Shown: positions 55,028 to 63,976 of the stretch, one piece after another | Layout of the letters: every line of letters begins with the position of its first letter | Numbering within the stretch: position 1 is the first letter of the stretch | Source of the DNA: Sphingomonadaceae bacterium | GTDB taxonomy: Bacteria > Pseudomonadota > Alphaproteobacteria > Sphingomonadales > Sphingomonadaceae | Assembly: GCA_024236195.1 (NCBI GenBank) | Contig: JACKKZ010000006.1 | Location: forward strand, 1-64,000 | Direction: 5' to 3' | DNA length: 64,000 nucleotides | Position numbers and translations under genes: made by a program | Notes under the pieces: model-generated | What the model was told of the DNA's origin: nothing | Seen by the model: the letters and a program-made list of their open reading frames with translations, nothing else | The model's database searches: none

Positions 55028-55044
55028 ATACCCCCTAGGGGTAT
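55028..55044. promoter_or_regulatory. CsoR-type operator
   Basis: ATACCCCCTAGGGGTAT is a near-perfect palindrome with C/G tracts as in known CsoR boxes. It sits 15 bases before the copA start and 17 before the csoR-like start, so one site can repress both directions. TATTTAAAGG nearby could be part of a -10 element. Confidence 0.85.
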
Positions 55045-55061
55045 TTAAAGGGCAATTCCGG

Positions 55062-55334
55062 ATGAGCGATACCAGCAAGACGACAATCAACCGCCTGAAC
55101 CGCATCTCTGGTCAGGTGCTGGGCGTTGCGCGGATGGTCGAGGATGGACGCTACTGCATCGACATCCTCAACCAGCTGCAGGCGGTAAAGTCAGCCCTCG
55201 CCAAGGTCGAAAGCGAAGTGCTCAAAAGCCATGCCGCCTGCTGCGTCGCCGAAGCCATCGCCAGCGGTGACGAAGCCGAACAACGCCAAAAATTTGACGA
55301 GTTGATCGACCTGATGGAGCGCCAGCGGCGCTGA
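55062..55334 (+). CDS. csoR: CsoR/RcnR-type metal-sensing repressor
   Basis: This 90-residue all-helical protein has the family motifs INRLNRISGQVLGVARMVEDG and YCIDILNQLQAVKSAL. The metal ligands are Cys32, His57 and Cys61, the C-H-C arrangement of Cu(I)-sensing CsoR. Cu(I) binding would release DNA and derepress copAB. The ATG at 55062 is chosen because the upstream codons lie in the operator. The gene context is a direct fit. Confidence 0.93.
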   Translation: MSDTSKTTINRLNRISGQVLGVARMVEDGRYCIDILNQLQAVKSALAKVESEVLKSHAACCVAEAIASGDEAEQRQKFDELIDLMERQRR

Positions 55335-55336
55335 AA

Positions 55337-55870
55337 TCAGGAAAAGATCGGGCTCGGATTTGGCTGGCTCAATTTGCGGTGCATGCCGGGCATCAGGAAC
55401 AAATCCGCGAAAATCCAGATTATCCACGCAATGATGCCGATGGCGGCCAGCGGTGCAAAGACAAAGGCCAGGATGACACTCCCGAACAGCAGCCCCAATT
55501 GCTTGAACGCCGAACTGGTAGCGCCAAGGTAAAAGCGGTGCGCTGATAGCTGCCCCACAAAGAACCACAGCAGATAGGCCACCCACAATGGTCGATCCGC
55601 TGCCGGTTGCGGCTGGGATGACTGGAAGCTTTCTGCATAGGAGCTGATCCCACGCTGGTCCGCCTGGGCCATCCGGGCGGAGCGCTCTCGCTCGGATTGC
55701 AGGAAGGCAGCACGTTTGGCCGCTACGCTGCCAGGATCGCCAAATGTGCCCGTAGCGCGGGCATTGGCAGCGCGCAGTTGCTCGTGCTCGTTCACCCGGT
55801 TGCCAAAGCCACCACGCGATGCAGGCACCACCGGACCATCACCCAGTCCTTTGCGTCCAAAACCACTCAT
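55337..55870 (-). CDS. TM2 domain protein
   Basis: This 177-residue protein has a polar N-terminal half (about 1-90) and a TM2 domain with two TM helices. WVAYLLWFFVGQLSAHRFYLGATSSAF holds the helix-turn with the conserved HRFYLG motif, and IIAWIIWIFADLFLMPGM follows. TM2 proteins are of unknown function. The gene is convergent with csoR, just 2 bases apart. Confidence 0.88.
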   Translation of the reverse strand: MSGFGRKGLGDGPVVPASRGGFGNRVNEHEQLRAANARATGTFGDPGSVAAKRAAFLQSERERSARMAQADQRGISSYAESFQSSQPQPAADRPLWVAYLLWFFVGQLSAHRFYLGATSSAFKQLGLLFGSVILAFVFAPLAAIGIIAWIIWIFADLFLMPGMHRKLSQPNPSPIFS

Positions 55871-55960
55871 CGCCAGTCCCCCTTGGTGTGCGACAGCGCC
55901 GGACTAAGCGGGAATGGTTAAGTTTCGCTTGGAGAAAGCATTGGCCGTGGTTGTCGAAAT

Positions 55961-56359
55961 TCAGCCGCTGGCATTTACATAAGTGATTTTGCCGTCCCGC
56001 ACGGTGTATTCGGTATAGGAACAGCACAAAGTCTGGCCATCGGCGAAGTTATAGCGCACCTGTAAATAGATTGCCTCGCCGTTCCAGCCGCTGCCTTCAA
56101 TCTTGATCGTAGGGGCTTTGGGGGCAAAGTTCAGGGCATAGAATTGCCGGATTTGCCCCTTCCCGCGCGCAGTAATGCCATTGGCGACCACCACCGCATC
56201 GGGCGCAAATGTGCGCATGAAACCATCCAGGTCGCGCGCCTTGTAACGATCAACATGCGCCTGCACCACGGTGACCCGCGCATCCTGAGCCTGCACCGAA
56301 GCAGGCATCGCTGCAATAGCGGTCGCGCAAGCAGCAAATAGCAGGCGGGCTGATTTCAT
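55961..56359 (-). CDS. Secreted NTF2/SnoaL-like protein
   Basis: This 132-residue protein has a signal peptide (MKSARLLFAACATAIAAMPASVQA) and an NTF2-like fold (VVQAHVDRYKARDLDGFMRTFAPDAVVVANG, ending CCSYTEYTVRDGKITYV). Such cone folds bind small molecules or act as isomerases; no catalytic set is obvious. The frame continues far upstream to 57130, but that part overlaps the PAP2 gene on the other strand and is not coding. Confidence 0.85.
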   Translation of the reverse strand: MKSARLLFAACATAIAAMPASVQAQDARVTVVQAHVDRYKARDLDGFMRTFAPDAVVVANGITARGKGQIRQFYALNFAPKAPTIKIEGSGWNGEAIYLQVRYNFADGQTLCCSYTEYTVRDGKITYVNASG

Positions 56360-56551
56360 CGGAACTTGCTCTCTTCTTTGCAGGATAGCAGCCCCATACC
56401 AAGCAGAGAAAGTCTTACTATCTCGTTGATCTACCGGTGTGCCCGGATTGAGCATCACGGCCGCTGCTGGTCGGCCGCTTGCCCACACAGCGGCTCGACA
56501 TAGATGTAACTCACGCCTTATGTTAGCCGCGATCTTGTAAGGACTGCGCCC

Positions 56552-57103
56552 ATGAAACTCGCTCGTCTCATATCCAGCTTCCTCGCATTCGCCATGGCCG
56601 TTTCGCTTGTTTCCAGCCCTGCCAGGGCGGATGAAAAGGGGTGGTCCGATGCAAGTGATGTGGCTCGCAATGCTTTGGTGCTCGCCGCGCTGGGCGTACC
56701 CATCGCGAAGGGTGACACGGATGGCGCTTTGCAAGCTGGCGGGAGCATCGCGGTCACCAGCGCAGAAAGCTGGGCATTGAAGGAAGCTATCAAGGCACGA
56801 CGCCCCGACGGCTCCGACTATAATAGCTTTCCCTCTGGCCATACCTCCGTCAGCTTTGCTGCCGCTGCGACACTCCACAATCGCTATGGCTGGGAGGCAG
56901 GTGTTCCAGCCTATCTCGCTGCCGGCTTCGTCGGCGTTGCGCGAGTGAAGGCGGACAAGCACAAATGGCGGGACGTCATCGCAGGCGCTGCCTTGGGAAG
57001 CGCAACCGGCCTGCTGATAACAAGCAAGCGGGATAGCAATGTCCAGCTCGTGCCATGGGCAGAGCCTGGCGGCGGTGGAGTAACCGTAGCGGCGCGTTTC
57101 TGA
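56552..57103 (+). CDS. PAP2 superfamily phosphatase, exported
   Basis: This 183-residue protein has a signal peptide (ISSFLAFAMAVSLVSSPARA) and the phosphatidic acid phosphatase motifs: KEAIKARRP (K-x6-RP), PSGHTS and GVARVKADKHKWRDV (SRx5Hx3D-type with a slightly changed start). It is a short soluble-type form lacking the usual six TM helices. It may dephosphorylate lipid phosphates or nucleotides in the periplasm. Confidence 0.9.
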   Translation: MKLARLISSFLAFAMAVSLVSSPARADEKGWSDASDVARNALVLAALGVPIAKGDTDGALQAGGSIAVTSAESWALKEAIKARRPDGSDYNSFPSGHTSVSFAAAATLHNRYGWEAGVPAYLAAGFVGVARVKADKHKWRDVIAGAALGSATGLLITSKRDSNVQLVPWAEPGGGGVTVAARF

Positions 57104-57159
57104 GGGTATTTCCCTTTCGCGCATTGGCAAGGTTCCGTATTCGTTCTATTCGGTGAGGC

Positions 57160-59919
57160 GTGACAGCTGCCCTTCCCCTCCCTGCCTTGCATGCCAGCCA
57201 TGCGGGCACGTGGCTGCGCGACCCGAACGGGGCGACGCGCGGTTGCTCCAAAGGGGAAGCGATCATGGCGGCGGCGGATACGCCGCTGCTGCTACTCAAC
57301 GCGCCGCTGGTAGCGAGCAGGCTGGGTTATCCCGACCTGTCCGGGCTGGACCTGCTGGAACTGTTCGCTTTCGTCTATCCTGCCCGTTTCTGCGTTCCCA
57401 CGCCCAAGGGGCTGGCCCATGCGCTGGAGCTGGAGGAACCAACCAGCGACGATGGTGTACCTGCCCTGCTCCAGCAGGCAGCGGGCAAATTGCTGGAGAC
57501 CTGCGAAAGCGCGAGCTGGACTGAACGCGAAGGCGCGTGGAGCGTGCTGCAATCGCTGGGTCAAGCTGCGCTGGGCGCCTGGGCGCGCCGTGCTCAGCCC
57601 ACATATTCGCAGGCCCGAAAAGGCTGAGCGCTGGCTGTTCGCCAAACTGCCCGAATGGGAAGAAGCGCCGAACGCCCTGCCCCGCAACAAGTCACCACAC
57701 CGAAGAGGGTGTCGTGCAAACGCAGCTCGCACGGCTGACCGGCGAAGGGGCTGAACAGCGCGAAGGCCAGCGCGCCTATGCCAATGCCGCCGCGCAGATC
57801 TTCGCCCCCCGCTCGCGTGACCGCACGCCGCATGTGTTACTGGCACAGGCTGGCACCGGGATCGGCAAGACGCTGGGCTATCTCACCCCCGCCTCGCTCT
57901 GGGCAGAGGCTTCGGGCGGCACAGTCTGGGTCTCGACCTATACCAAGAACCTCCAGCGCCAGCTTCGCTCGGAAAGCCGCCGAGCACAGCGGGAGCGGCG
58001 ACTGGACGGGTCGCAGCCTGTGGTAGTACGCAAGGGCCGAGAATTATCTCTGCCTCCTCAACTCTGGAGGACGCACTGCAAGGCGGCTTTGGCGGGCGCG
58101 CGGCGATCCTCGCGCAACTGGTCGCGCGCTGGGCAGCAGACTATAGCCGAGACAGGGGACATTGTCGGCGGCGATTTGTCCGGCTGGCTCGGCACATTGT
58201 TCCGCAAACGCGGGATCGCAGCGCTGACCGACCAGCGCGGCGAATGCGTTTATGCTGGCTGCCCGCATTACCGCAAATGCTTCATCGAACGCTCCGCCCG
58301 GGCGAGCGCGCAAGCAGACCTCGTCATCGCCAACCATGCGCTAGTGATGGTCAATGCGGCGCGCGGTCGTGACCATGCCCAGCGCCCGACGCGCATCGTC
58401 TTTGACGAAGGACACCATGTATTCGAAGCAGCGGATTCCACCTTTGCCGCCGCACTGACCGGGCAAGAAGCGATTGAACTGCGCCGCTGGATCATCGGCC
58501 CGAGAAGAAGTCGCGCGGCCGCCGCCGGGGCTTGGCTGCGCGCCTCGCAGACGTTGCTTCCTATGACGATGATGGCGGCAAGGCGGTGGAGGCGGCCATC
58601 ACCGCTGCCGAAGCGCTGCCCAGCGATGGCTGGCTGCAACGGATCGGCGATAACGAACCCTCTGGCCCGATCGAGGCGCTGCTGGCTGCCGCACGCTCGC
58701 TCACCTATGCCCGCGATGAAAGCGGCGGGCAGGAAGCGGGCTATGGCATCGAGACCGAAGTCGCGCAGTTGCCCGGTCATTTCATTGACGTCGCACAGCA
58801 AGCTGCCAGCGCGCTATCTGCTATTCGCGTGCCACTGATGCGGCTGGGCACGAGGCTGGAGGCGGTGCTGGAAGACGCGCCCGACTGGCTCGACGGGCAA
58901 GGCCGCGCGCGGATTGAAGGAGCGCGGTATTCACTCAATTGGCGAGTAGATCTGCTCGCTGCATGGGAGGCGCTGCTCGACCGGATGGGCGGCCCGGCGG
59001 ACCCGGAATTCGTCGATTGGCTCGCGGTGGAACGCTCCGACGCGCGCGAATTCGATATTGGCATCCATCGCCATTGGCTCGACCCGATGAAGCCCTTTGC
59101 CCGCGTTGTGCTGGAGCCTGCCCATGGCGTAATGCTGACCAGCGCGACGCTTTGCGATCGAGGTGCGGAGGGGCCGGACTGGGAAGGCGCCATTGCCCGC
59201 TCCGGGACGCCACACATCGACGTGAACCCGCGCCTCGCCAGCGCGGAAAGCCCGTTTGATTATGCCAGTAACGCAGAGGTGCTGATCGTCACTGACGTGA
59301 AGAAGGGCGATTTGCCTGCCCTCGCAGGTGCCTATGGCCGCATAATCGAGGCGAGCGGCGGCGGAGTGCTGGGCCTGTTCACCGCAATCCGCCGCCTTCG
59401 CGCCGTGCATGGCCGCATTGCCGACCGGCTCGCACGCACTGGCTTGCCTCTCTACGCGCAGCATGTTGATCCGATCGACACTGGCACGCTGGTGGACATC
59501 TTTCCGCGATGATCCGCGCGCCAGCCTGCTCGGTACCGATGCGCTGCGCGACGGGGTGGATGTGCCCGGCCATTCGCTGCGCTGCGTGGTGATGGAGCAA
59601 GTCCTGGCCGCGCCCGACCATTCTCCACCGCGCGCGCAAGGCCGCTGGCGGCGGTGGCAGCTTTGACGACCGCCCGATCCGCGCACGACTGGCACAGGCC
59701 TTTGGCCGCCTGATCCGCAGCAAGGACGACCATGGCCACTTCATCGTCCTCTCATCCGCTTTCCCCAGCCGATTGCTGTCAGCCTTCCCCAATGGCACTC
59801 CTGTCACGCGTTTGACACTGGATGAGGCTTTACAACGCGTCAGCAAAGGTGTTTTCGGGAATGAACGAATGTCGGGCGATGAACTGGCCCGCAGCGGAGA
59901 AGGACCGGACAGCGCGTGA
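57160..59919 (+). pseudogene. DinG/Rad3-like ATP-dependent DNA helicase, multiply frame-disrupted
   Basis: The gene encodes about 910 residues over several frames. Start is GTG 57160 (LPALHASHAGTWLRDPNGATRG). WLFAKLPEWEE is in a second frame near 57640. Walker A AQAGTGIGKTLGYLTP (about 57850), the Fe-S Cys group (CVYAGCPHYRKCF, near 58260) and the DEAH-type VFDEGHHVFE are in a third frame. DEAD2-like sequence to 59500 lies in a fourth segment, then DPRASLLGTDALRDGVDVPGHSL. AQAFGRLIRSKDDHG (motif VI) is in the original frame. The stop at 59919 overlaps the next gene by four bases (GTGA). Indels near 57590, 57690, 58040, 58140, 58520, 59505 and 59610 explain it. Confidence 0.85.
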
Positions 59920-60449
59920 AAATTCTGGGTATCCTGCGTCATGCCAAATCTGACTGGGACGACACCGCCCAGCGCGACTTTGACCGCGGGTTGAATGGTC
60001 GTGGCCGCAAGGGTGCGGCACTGATCGGCGCACATATCCGGGACCATGGCGCGCGCTGGGATGCCCTGCTCGCCAGTCCTGCCGCCCGCGTGAAGCAGAC
60101 GCTGGAAGAGGCGCTGCCGGATATCGAGCCGGTATGGGACGAGCGGCTCTATCTCGCCAGCGTCACGACCATTTTCGACGTTATCCGCGAACATGCAGGC
60201 GATGCAGACCATGTGCTAATCAGTGGGCATAATCCCGGCTTGCAAGAAGTGCTGTTTGAACTGATCCCGCCGGAAAACGAGAATGAGCTGTTTTCCGAAG
60301 CAGTGCGCAAATTCCCCACCGCCTCTTTCGCCGTGATCGAAATCGACATTGACGATTGGGCAGATCTGGATGGCGCAAAGGGCAAGCTCGCCCATTTCGC
60401 GCGTCCGCGTGACCTCGACCCGGAACTGGGGCCGGAACGGGCGTATTAG
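59916..60449 (+). CDS. SixA-type histidine phosphatase
   Basis: This 177-residue protein belongs to the histidine phosphatase (phosphoglycerate mutase-like) superfamily, SixA group. The catalytic RHG-type motif is LRHAKSDW (residues 7-14) and the second His is in ISGHNPGL. SixA proteins remove phosphate from histidine phosphotransfer domains. The GTG start overlaps the helicase stop. Confidence 0.9.
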   Translation: MKILGILRHAKSDWDDTAQRDFDRGLNGRGRKGAALIGAHIRDHGARWDALLASPAARVKQTLEEALPDIEPVWDERLYLASVTTIFDVIREHAGDADHVLISGHNPGLQEVLFELIPPENENELFSEAVRKFPTASFAVIEIDIDDWADLDGAKGKLAHFARPRDLDPELGPERAY

Positions 60450-60895
60450 GCCAGCACAAAGCGCGGCCCTGCCCCGCTCTCGCCTGCTTCATCATCGCGA
60501 TTATAGAGCTGGCAATTCCTGAGGCTCAGGCAGCCGCAACCGATGCAGCCATCAAGCTTGTCCCGCGTGCGCTGGAGCGTGGCGATGCGAGCGTCGATCA
60601 CGCTGCGGATCGCAGTGCTGATCGCTTTCCAGTCCTTCGCCGTGGGCGTGCGCCCTTGCGGCAGACGCGCCAGTTGCGCCTCGATCTCTGCCAGCGACAG
60701 GCCGAGGTTCTGTGCGATCACCACGAAGCTCAGCCGACGAATATCGCTGCGCAGGAAGCGGCGCTGGTTGCCGCCTGTACGCAGCGGCTCGACCAGTTTT
60801 TTCTCTTCGTAAAAGCGGATTGCCGAGACAGAGAGGCCCGTTCGCCGGGCCAAGTCACCGATGGTCAGCAGGTCATCTTTCCTGAGTCGGGTCAT
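60446..60895 (-). CDS. soxR: Redox-sensitive transcriptional activator SoxR
   Basis: This 149-residue MerR-family activator has the N-terminal winged HTH (LTIGDLARRTGLSVSAIRFYEEKKLV), a dimerisation helix and the [2Fe-2S] Cys motif CIGCGCLSLRNC (Cys117, 120, 122, 128). Redox-cycling drugs or superoxide oxidise the cluster and activate target promoters. The ATG 60895 is preferred to TTG 60907. It is divergent from a VOC gene behind a SoxR box. The SixA gene end overlaps by four bases. Confidence 0.96.
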   Translation of the reverse strand: MTRLRKDDLLTIGDLARRTGLSVSAIRFYEEKKLVEPLRTGGNQRRFLRSDIRRLSFVVIAQNLGLSLAEIEAQLARLPQGRTPTAKDWKAISTAIRSVIDARIATLQRTRDKLDGCIGCGCLSLRNCQLYNRDDEAGESGAGPRFVLA

Positions 60896-60917
60896 GGCCG
60901 CCCCCAAAATTCAAAAC

Positions 60918-60948
60918 TTGACCTCACCTTAGCTTGAGGTTGCACGAT
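60918..60948 (+). promoter_or_regulatory. SoxR box and MerR-type promoter for the VOC gene
   Basis: CCTCACCTTAGCTTGAGG (60922-60939) closely matches the SoxR consensus CCTCAAGTTAACTTGAGG. It is placed between TTGACC (-35, 60918-60923) and CACGAT (-10, 60943-60948), with the long 19-base spacer typical of MerR-family activated promoters. It points to the VOC gene. Confidence 0.9.
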
Positions 60949-61014
60949 GGGCAAACAGGACGATTCGCCGGAATCAATCACCGCGCGATGCGTCAGGGAA
61001 GAAAGGAATAGACC

Positions 61015-61386
61015 ATGCCCAAAGGACGTCTCGAACACGCCAATATCTCCGTCACCGATCTCGACCGCACCGCGCGTTTCCTGGAGCAACTGGCGGGCTG
61101 GAGAATCCGCTGGCGCGGGCCGTCAATGAACAACGGGGAGACCGTGCATATCGGCACGGACGATGCCTATGTCGCGCTCTACACCCATCCGGACGTCAAG
61201 GGCGGCTTCTCCAAGGGGCAGCCACTCAACCATATCGGGATCGTGGTGGATGATCTCGACGCTGCCGAGAAGGTGGTGGTGGAGGCCGGCCTCGAGCCAT
61301 GGGGGCATGACGACTATGAACCGGGGCGCCGGTTCTATGTCTTCGATTGGGACGGGATCGAGTGGGAGATTGTGAGTTATGCTTGA
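61015..61386 (+). CDS. VOC (glyoxalase/dioxygenase fold) family protein
   Basis: This 123-residue protein has the VOC paired beta-alpha-beta-beta-beta fold: RLEHANISVTDLDRTARFLEQLAGWRIRW with His6 as possible metal ligand, HIGTDDAYVALYTHPD, LNHIGIVVDDLDAAEKVVVEAG, and RRFYVFDWDGIEWEIVSY with the final Glu as ligand. It may detoxify reactive compounds. The SoxR box upstream suggests redox induction. Confidence 0.92.
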   Translation: MPKGRLEHANISVTDLDRTARFLEQLAGWRIRWRGPSMNNGETVHIGTDDAYVALYTHPDVKGGFSKGQPLNHIGIVVDDLDAAEKVVVEAGLEPWGHDDYEPGRRFYVFDWDGIEWEIVSYA

Positions 61387-61400
61387 AACTATCCACTTGC

Positions 61401-61492
61401 TCGTCGCCCCGTGCTTGACACGGGGCTTGGCTATTCTTCGCGCGGTCCCGCTCGATAAGCAGCCTTGGCCCGCATCAAGTGCGGGCCGACGA
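61401..61492. repeat. Dispersed intergenic repeat, copy 2
   Basis: It shares its left end (17 bases), middle (15 bases) and right end (31 bases) exactly with 20018-20130; the right end has the GGCCCGCA / TGCGGGCC hairpin. The inner segments vary. It lies between convergent VOC and SRAP genes. Confidence 0.8.
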
Positions 61493-61512
61493 ATTTAGGG
61501 GTGCCAAAGCTC

Positions 61513-62133
61513 CTAAAACAACCGCGCCTGCCCGCCGCCGGACCATGGCTCGTCGGTGCGGTCGATATCCAGCTCGCCAGACCACGGGCGGCACAAGTCG
61601 AACGCATCGGCCGGGCTGCCGTCCATCCACACAGAATAATCCTGCGGCGCCAGCAGCACCGGCATACGCGTATGCACTTCGGCCGCACGCCCGGCGGCAT
61701 CGGTCATCACCATTGAATAGGCATCACCCCATTCATCGGTCGGCCGCCACACACCCGCCGCAGCGAATAGCTCCACGCCCGGCACGGAGAGCCAGCTGCG
61801 CGTCTTGCTGCCCTTCGCTCCCTCCGCCTCCGCCCAGGCGGTGAGCGGGATCAGGCAGCGGCGCTGTTCGAAACTGCTGCGCCAGACGAAGCCCTCCAGC
61901 TTGTCGGTGCGGGCATTGTTGACCGGCTTGGGCTTGAGTAATTGCCCTTGCTTGCCCTTCATCTGCAAGGGGAAGCCCCAGCTCATCTGCCGTAACTTAC
62001 CGCTTTCCAGCACCGCACCGGGATAGCCGGGATAGACCTCCGCCCCGAAATTCGCACCGCCCATTTCGTCAATGCCGCCAAACCAGTCGGCGACTTCGGT
62101 GGTGTTCCTGGTCATGCGGTAGAGGTTGCACAT
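61513..62133 (-). CDS. SRAP (YedK/HMCES-type) abasic-site protein
   Basis: This 206-residue protein is a SOS response-associated peptidase family member. Cys2 (MCNLYRMT) is the catalytic residue that links to abasic sites in ssDNA after removal of Met1. Asn and Glu in NNARTDKLEGFVWRSSFEQRRCLIP and WAEAEG are active-site positions, and HTRMPVLLAP supplies the active-site His. It protects abasic sites in single-stranded DNA. The gene starts 3 bases after ubiA's stop on the same strand. Confidence 0.95.
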   Translation of the reverse strand: MCNLYRMTRNTTEVADWFGGIDEMGGANFGAEVYPGYPGAVLESGKLRQMSWGFPLQMKGKQGQLLKPKPVNNARTDKLEGFVWRSSFEQRRCLIPLTAWAEAEGAKGSKTRSWLSVPGVELFAAAGVWRPTDEWGDAYSMVMTDAAGRAAEVHTRMPVLLAPQDYSVWMDGSPADAFDLCRPWSGELDIDRTDEPWSGGGQARLF

Positions 62134-62136
62134 GGG

Positions 62137-63045
62137 TCAGCTGCCTGCATTCCCCACCACAAAACACGCTGCCGCCATCAGGAACCCTGCCAGCCGGTTG
62201 GAACGGAAGCGGTCAAGCGGGTTGTCCGGATCACTCGGGTCCAACGTAGCCGCCTGCCAACCAAGATGCCCGGCCACCGGCAGCAGCGCCAGCAGCGCCA
62301 GCCAATCCGCGCGCCAAAGCCAGAAGGCCAGTGCCCACAGCGCCACCGCCCCACCGTAAAACAGCCACACGCCCGCCTGAACCTTGCCGCCCAGCCGCAG
62401 CGCCGAGCTCTTGATCCCGACCAGCGCGTCGTCCTCGCGATCCTGAAGCGCGTAGATCGTGTCATAGCCGATGCACCACAGCATTGCCCCCGCGTAAAGC
62501 GCGCCGATCGCATCGAGATTGTCGCTGCGCATCGCAAACCAACCAACGGGCGCGCCCCAGGTGAAGACCAAACCCAGCCACGCCTGCGGCCACCAGGTGA
62601 TCCGCTTCATGAAGGGATAGGCGGCGACCAGCAGGATACTGCCCAACGCCACCAATTGCGCCTGCCAGCGCAGTTGTAGCAGCACCACCAGCCCGATGGC
62701 GCAGAGGAACAGCAGCCAGCCCCATGCCAGCTTCAGGCTCACACGCCCGCTCGCCACCGGGCGGCTGGCAGTGCGCGCAACCTGCCGGTCAAGGTCGGCA
62801 TCGACAATGTCGTTATAGACGCAGCCCGCCCCGCGCATGGCGATGCTGCCCAGCAGGAACCATCCAAGCAGCGCCCATTGAAACCCCGCCCCCGCCAGCC
62901 ACAGCCCCCAGGCGCAAGGCCAGAACAGCAGCCACCAGCCAATCGGCCTGTCAAACCGCGCCAGCATGGCGAGGTCACGCGGCAATTGCGGCAAGCGCGC
63001 GATGATGCCGCGATGTTCGCTGTCGGGGACGATATGGTCGCTCAT
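62137..63045 (-). CDS. ubiA: 4-hydroxybenzoate polyprenyltransferase
   Basis: This 302-residue membrane enzyme attaches the polyprenyl tail to 4-hydroxybenzoate in ubiquinone synthesis. It has FDRPIGWWLLFWPCAWGLW, the first Asp-rich motif NDIVDADLDRQVARTASRP and the second DREDD region (YALQDREDDALVGIKSSALRLG), and about eight TM segments. It uses the product of ispB, at 12.6-13.6 kb. The start MSDHIVPDSEHRG is typical of the family. Confidence 0.96.
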   Translation of the reverse strand: MSDHIVPDSEHRGIIARLPQLPRDLAMLARFDRPIGWWLLFWPCAWGLWLAGAGFQWALLGWFLLGSIAMRGAGCVYNDIVDADLDRQVARTASRPVASGRVSLKLAWGWLLFLCAIGLVVLLQLRWQAQLVALGSILLVAAYPFMKRITWWPQAWLGLVFTWGAPVGWFAMRSDNLDAIGALYAGAMLWCIGYDTIYALQDREDDALVGIKSSALRLGGKVQAGVWLFYGGAVALWALAFWLWRADWLALLALLPVAGHLGWQAATLDPSDPDNPLDRFRSNRLAGFLMAAACFVVGNAGS

Positions 63046-63065
63046 GCTTGCTTCCTAACCAACTC

Positions 63066-63145
63066 GTCATTGCAGCGAAAGCTGGGATCGCCTTCGGTCA
63101 CTTTCGCCTGTGAGAAGCAGATCCCAGCTTTCGCTGGGATGACGG
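63066..63145. repeat. Intergenic inverted repeat (17-bp perfect arms)
   Basis: CAGCGAAAGCTGGGATC (63073-63089) and GATCCCAGCTTTCGCTG (63120-63136) are perfect inverted copies. Flanking GTCAT / ATGAC extends the pairing. It lies between divergent ubiA and rsmE genes and resembles widely spread intergenic repeats of sphingomonads. Confidence 0.88.
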
Positions 63146-63158
63146 ATGTGGTTTAGGG

Positions 63159-63920
63159 ATGACCATGCCTGCTACCCCCGCCTGGCCCCCGAAAAGCGCC
63201 CCGCGCCTGTTCATGCAGGATGCGCTATCTGCGGGCGCGTCTGTAACCATTTCCGGCAACCAGGCGCATTACCTTGCGCGCGTGATGCGCGTGAAGGAAG
63301 GGGATGCAGTGGTGCTGTGTGATGACCAGACGGGCGAATGGGCCGCCAGCGTAACGGCTGCGAGCAAGCGCGATGTCTCACTGCAAGTCACCGAACTGCT
63401 CCGCCCGCGCGAGGAGGTGCCCGATTTCTGGCTCTGCGCCGCATTGCTCAAGAAAGACCGGTTTGACATGGTGCTGGAAAAAGCAACCGAACTGGGCGTC
63501 GCAAAGATCCTGCCCGTGATCACCCGCCGCTGCGTGGCGGACAAGCTCAACCTTGATCGCGCGCGCATGGTCGTGACGGAAGCCGCCGAGCAATGCGCCC
63601 GCACCGCGCTGCCCGAAGTGCTCGAGCCAGTGAAGCTGGACGCGTTGCTACGTGACTGGCCTTCCGACCGCATGCTGTTCTTCGCCGACGAGCTTGGCGG
63701 CGAACCCGCAGCGGAGCGCTTTGCTGCCCACGCCCCGCCCGCAGCGCTCCTCACCGGTCCTGAAGGCGGTTTTGACGATGATGAGCGCGCTGCCATCCGC
63801 AAGCTGACGGAAACCCGCGCCATCACTCTCGGCCCGCGCATCCTGCGCGGTGAAACCGCAGCGCTGGCTGCCATTGCGCTGTGGATGGGCACCGCCGGCG
63901 ACTGGTCACAGGACTCGTAA
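63159..63920 (+). CDS. rsmE: 16S rRNA (uracil(1498)-N3)-methyltransferase
   Basis: This 253-residue SPOUT methyltransferase modifies U1498 in helix 44 of 16S rRNA. It has the N-terminal PUA-like domain (GNQAHYLARVMRVKEGDAVVLCD) and the knot region with VLEKATELGVAKILPVITRRCV, LLTGPEGGFDDDE and LGPRILRGETAALAAIAL. Start is ATG 63159; an in-frame ATG lies two codons on. It is divergent from ubiA. Confidence 0.95.
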   Translation: MTMPATPAWPPKSAPRLFMQDALSAGASVTISGNQAHYLARVMRVKEGDAVVLCDDQTGEWAASVTAASKRDVSLQVTELLRPREEVPDFWLCAALLKKDRFDMVLEKATELGVAKILPVITRRCVADKLNLDRARMVVTEAAEQCARTALPEVLEPVKLDALLRDWPSDRMLFFADELGGEPAAERFAAHAPPAALLTGPEGGFDDDERAAIRKLTETRAITLGPRILRGETAALAAIALWMGTAGDWSQDS

Positions 63921-63976
63921 GCCATGCTGACGAATTGCTCTTCCCCTCCCCCTTTCGGTTGCGTAGGGCAACCGGC

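Noticed and set aside
56360..57130. N-terminal extension of the NTF2-like gene
   Set aside because: It overlaps the PAP2 gene, and the signal peptide at 56359 defines a proper start.
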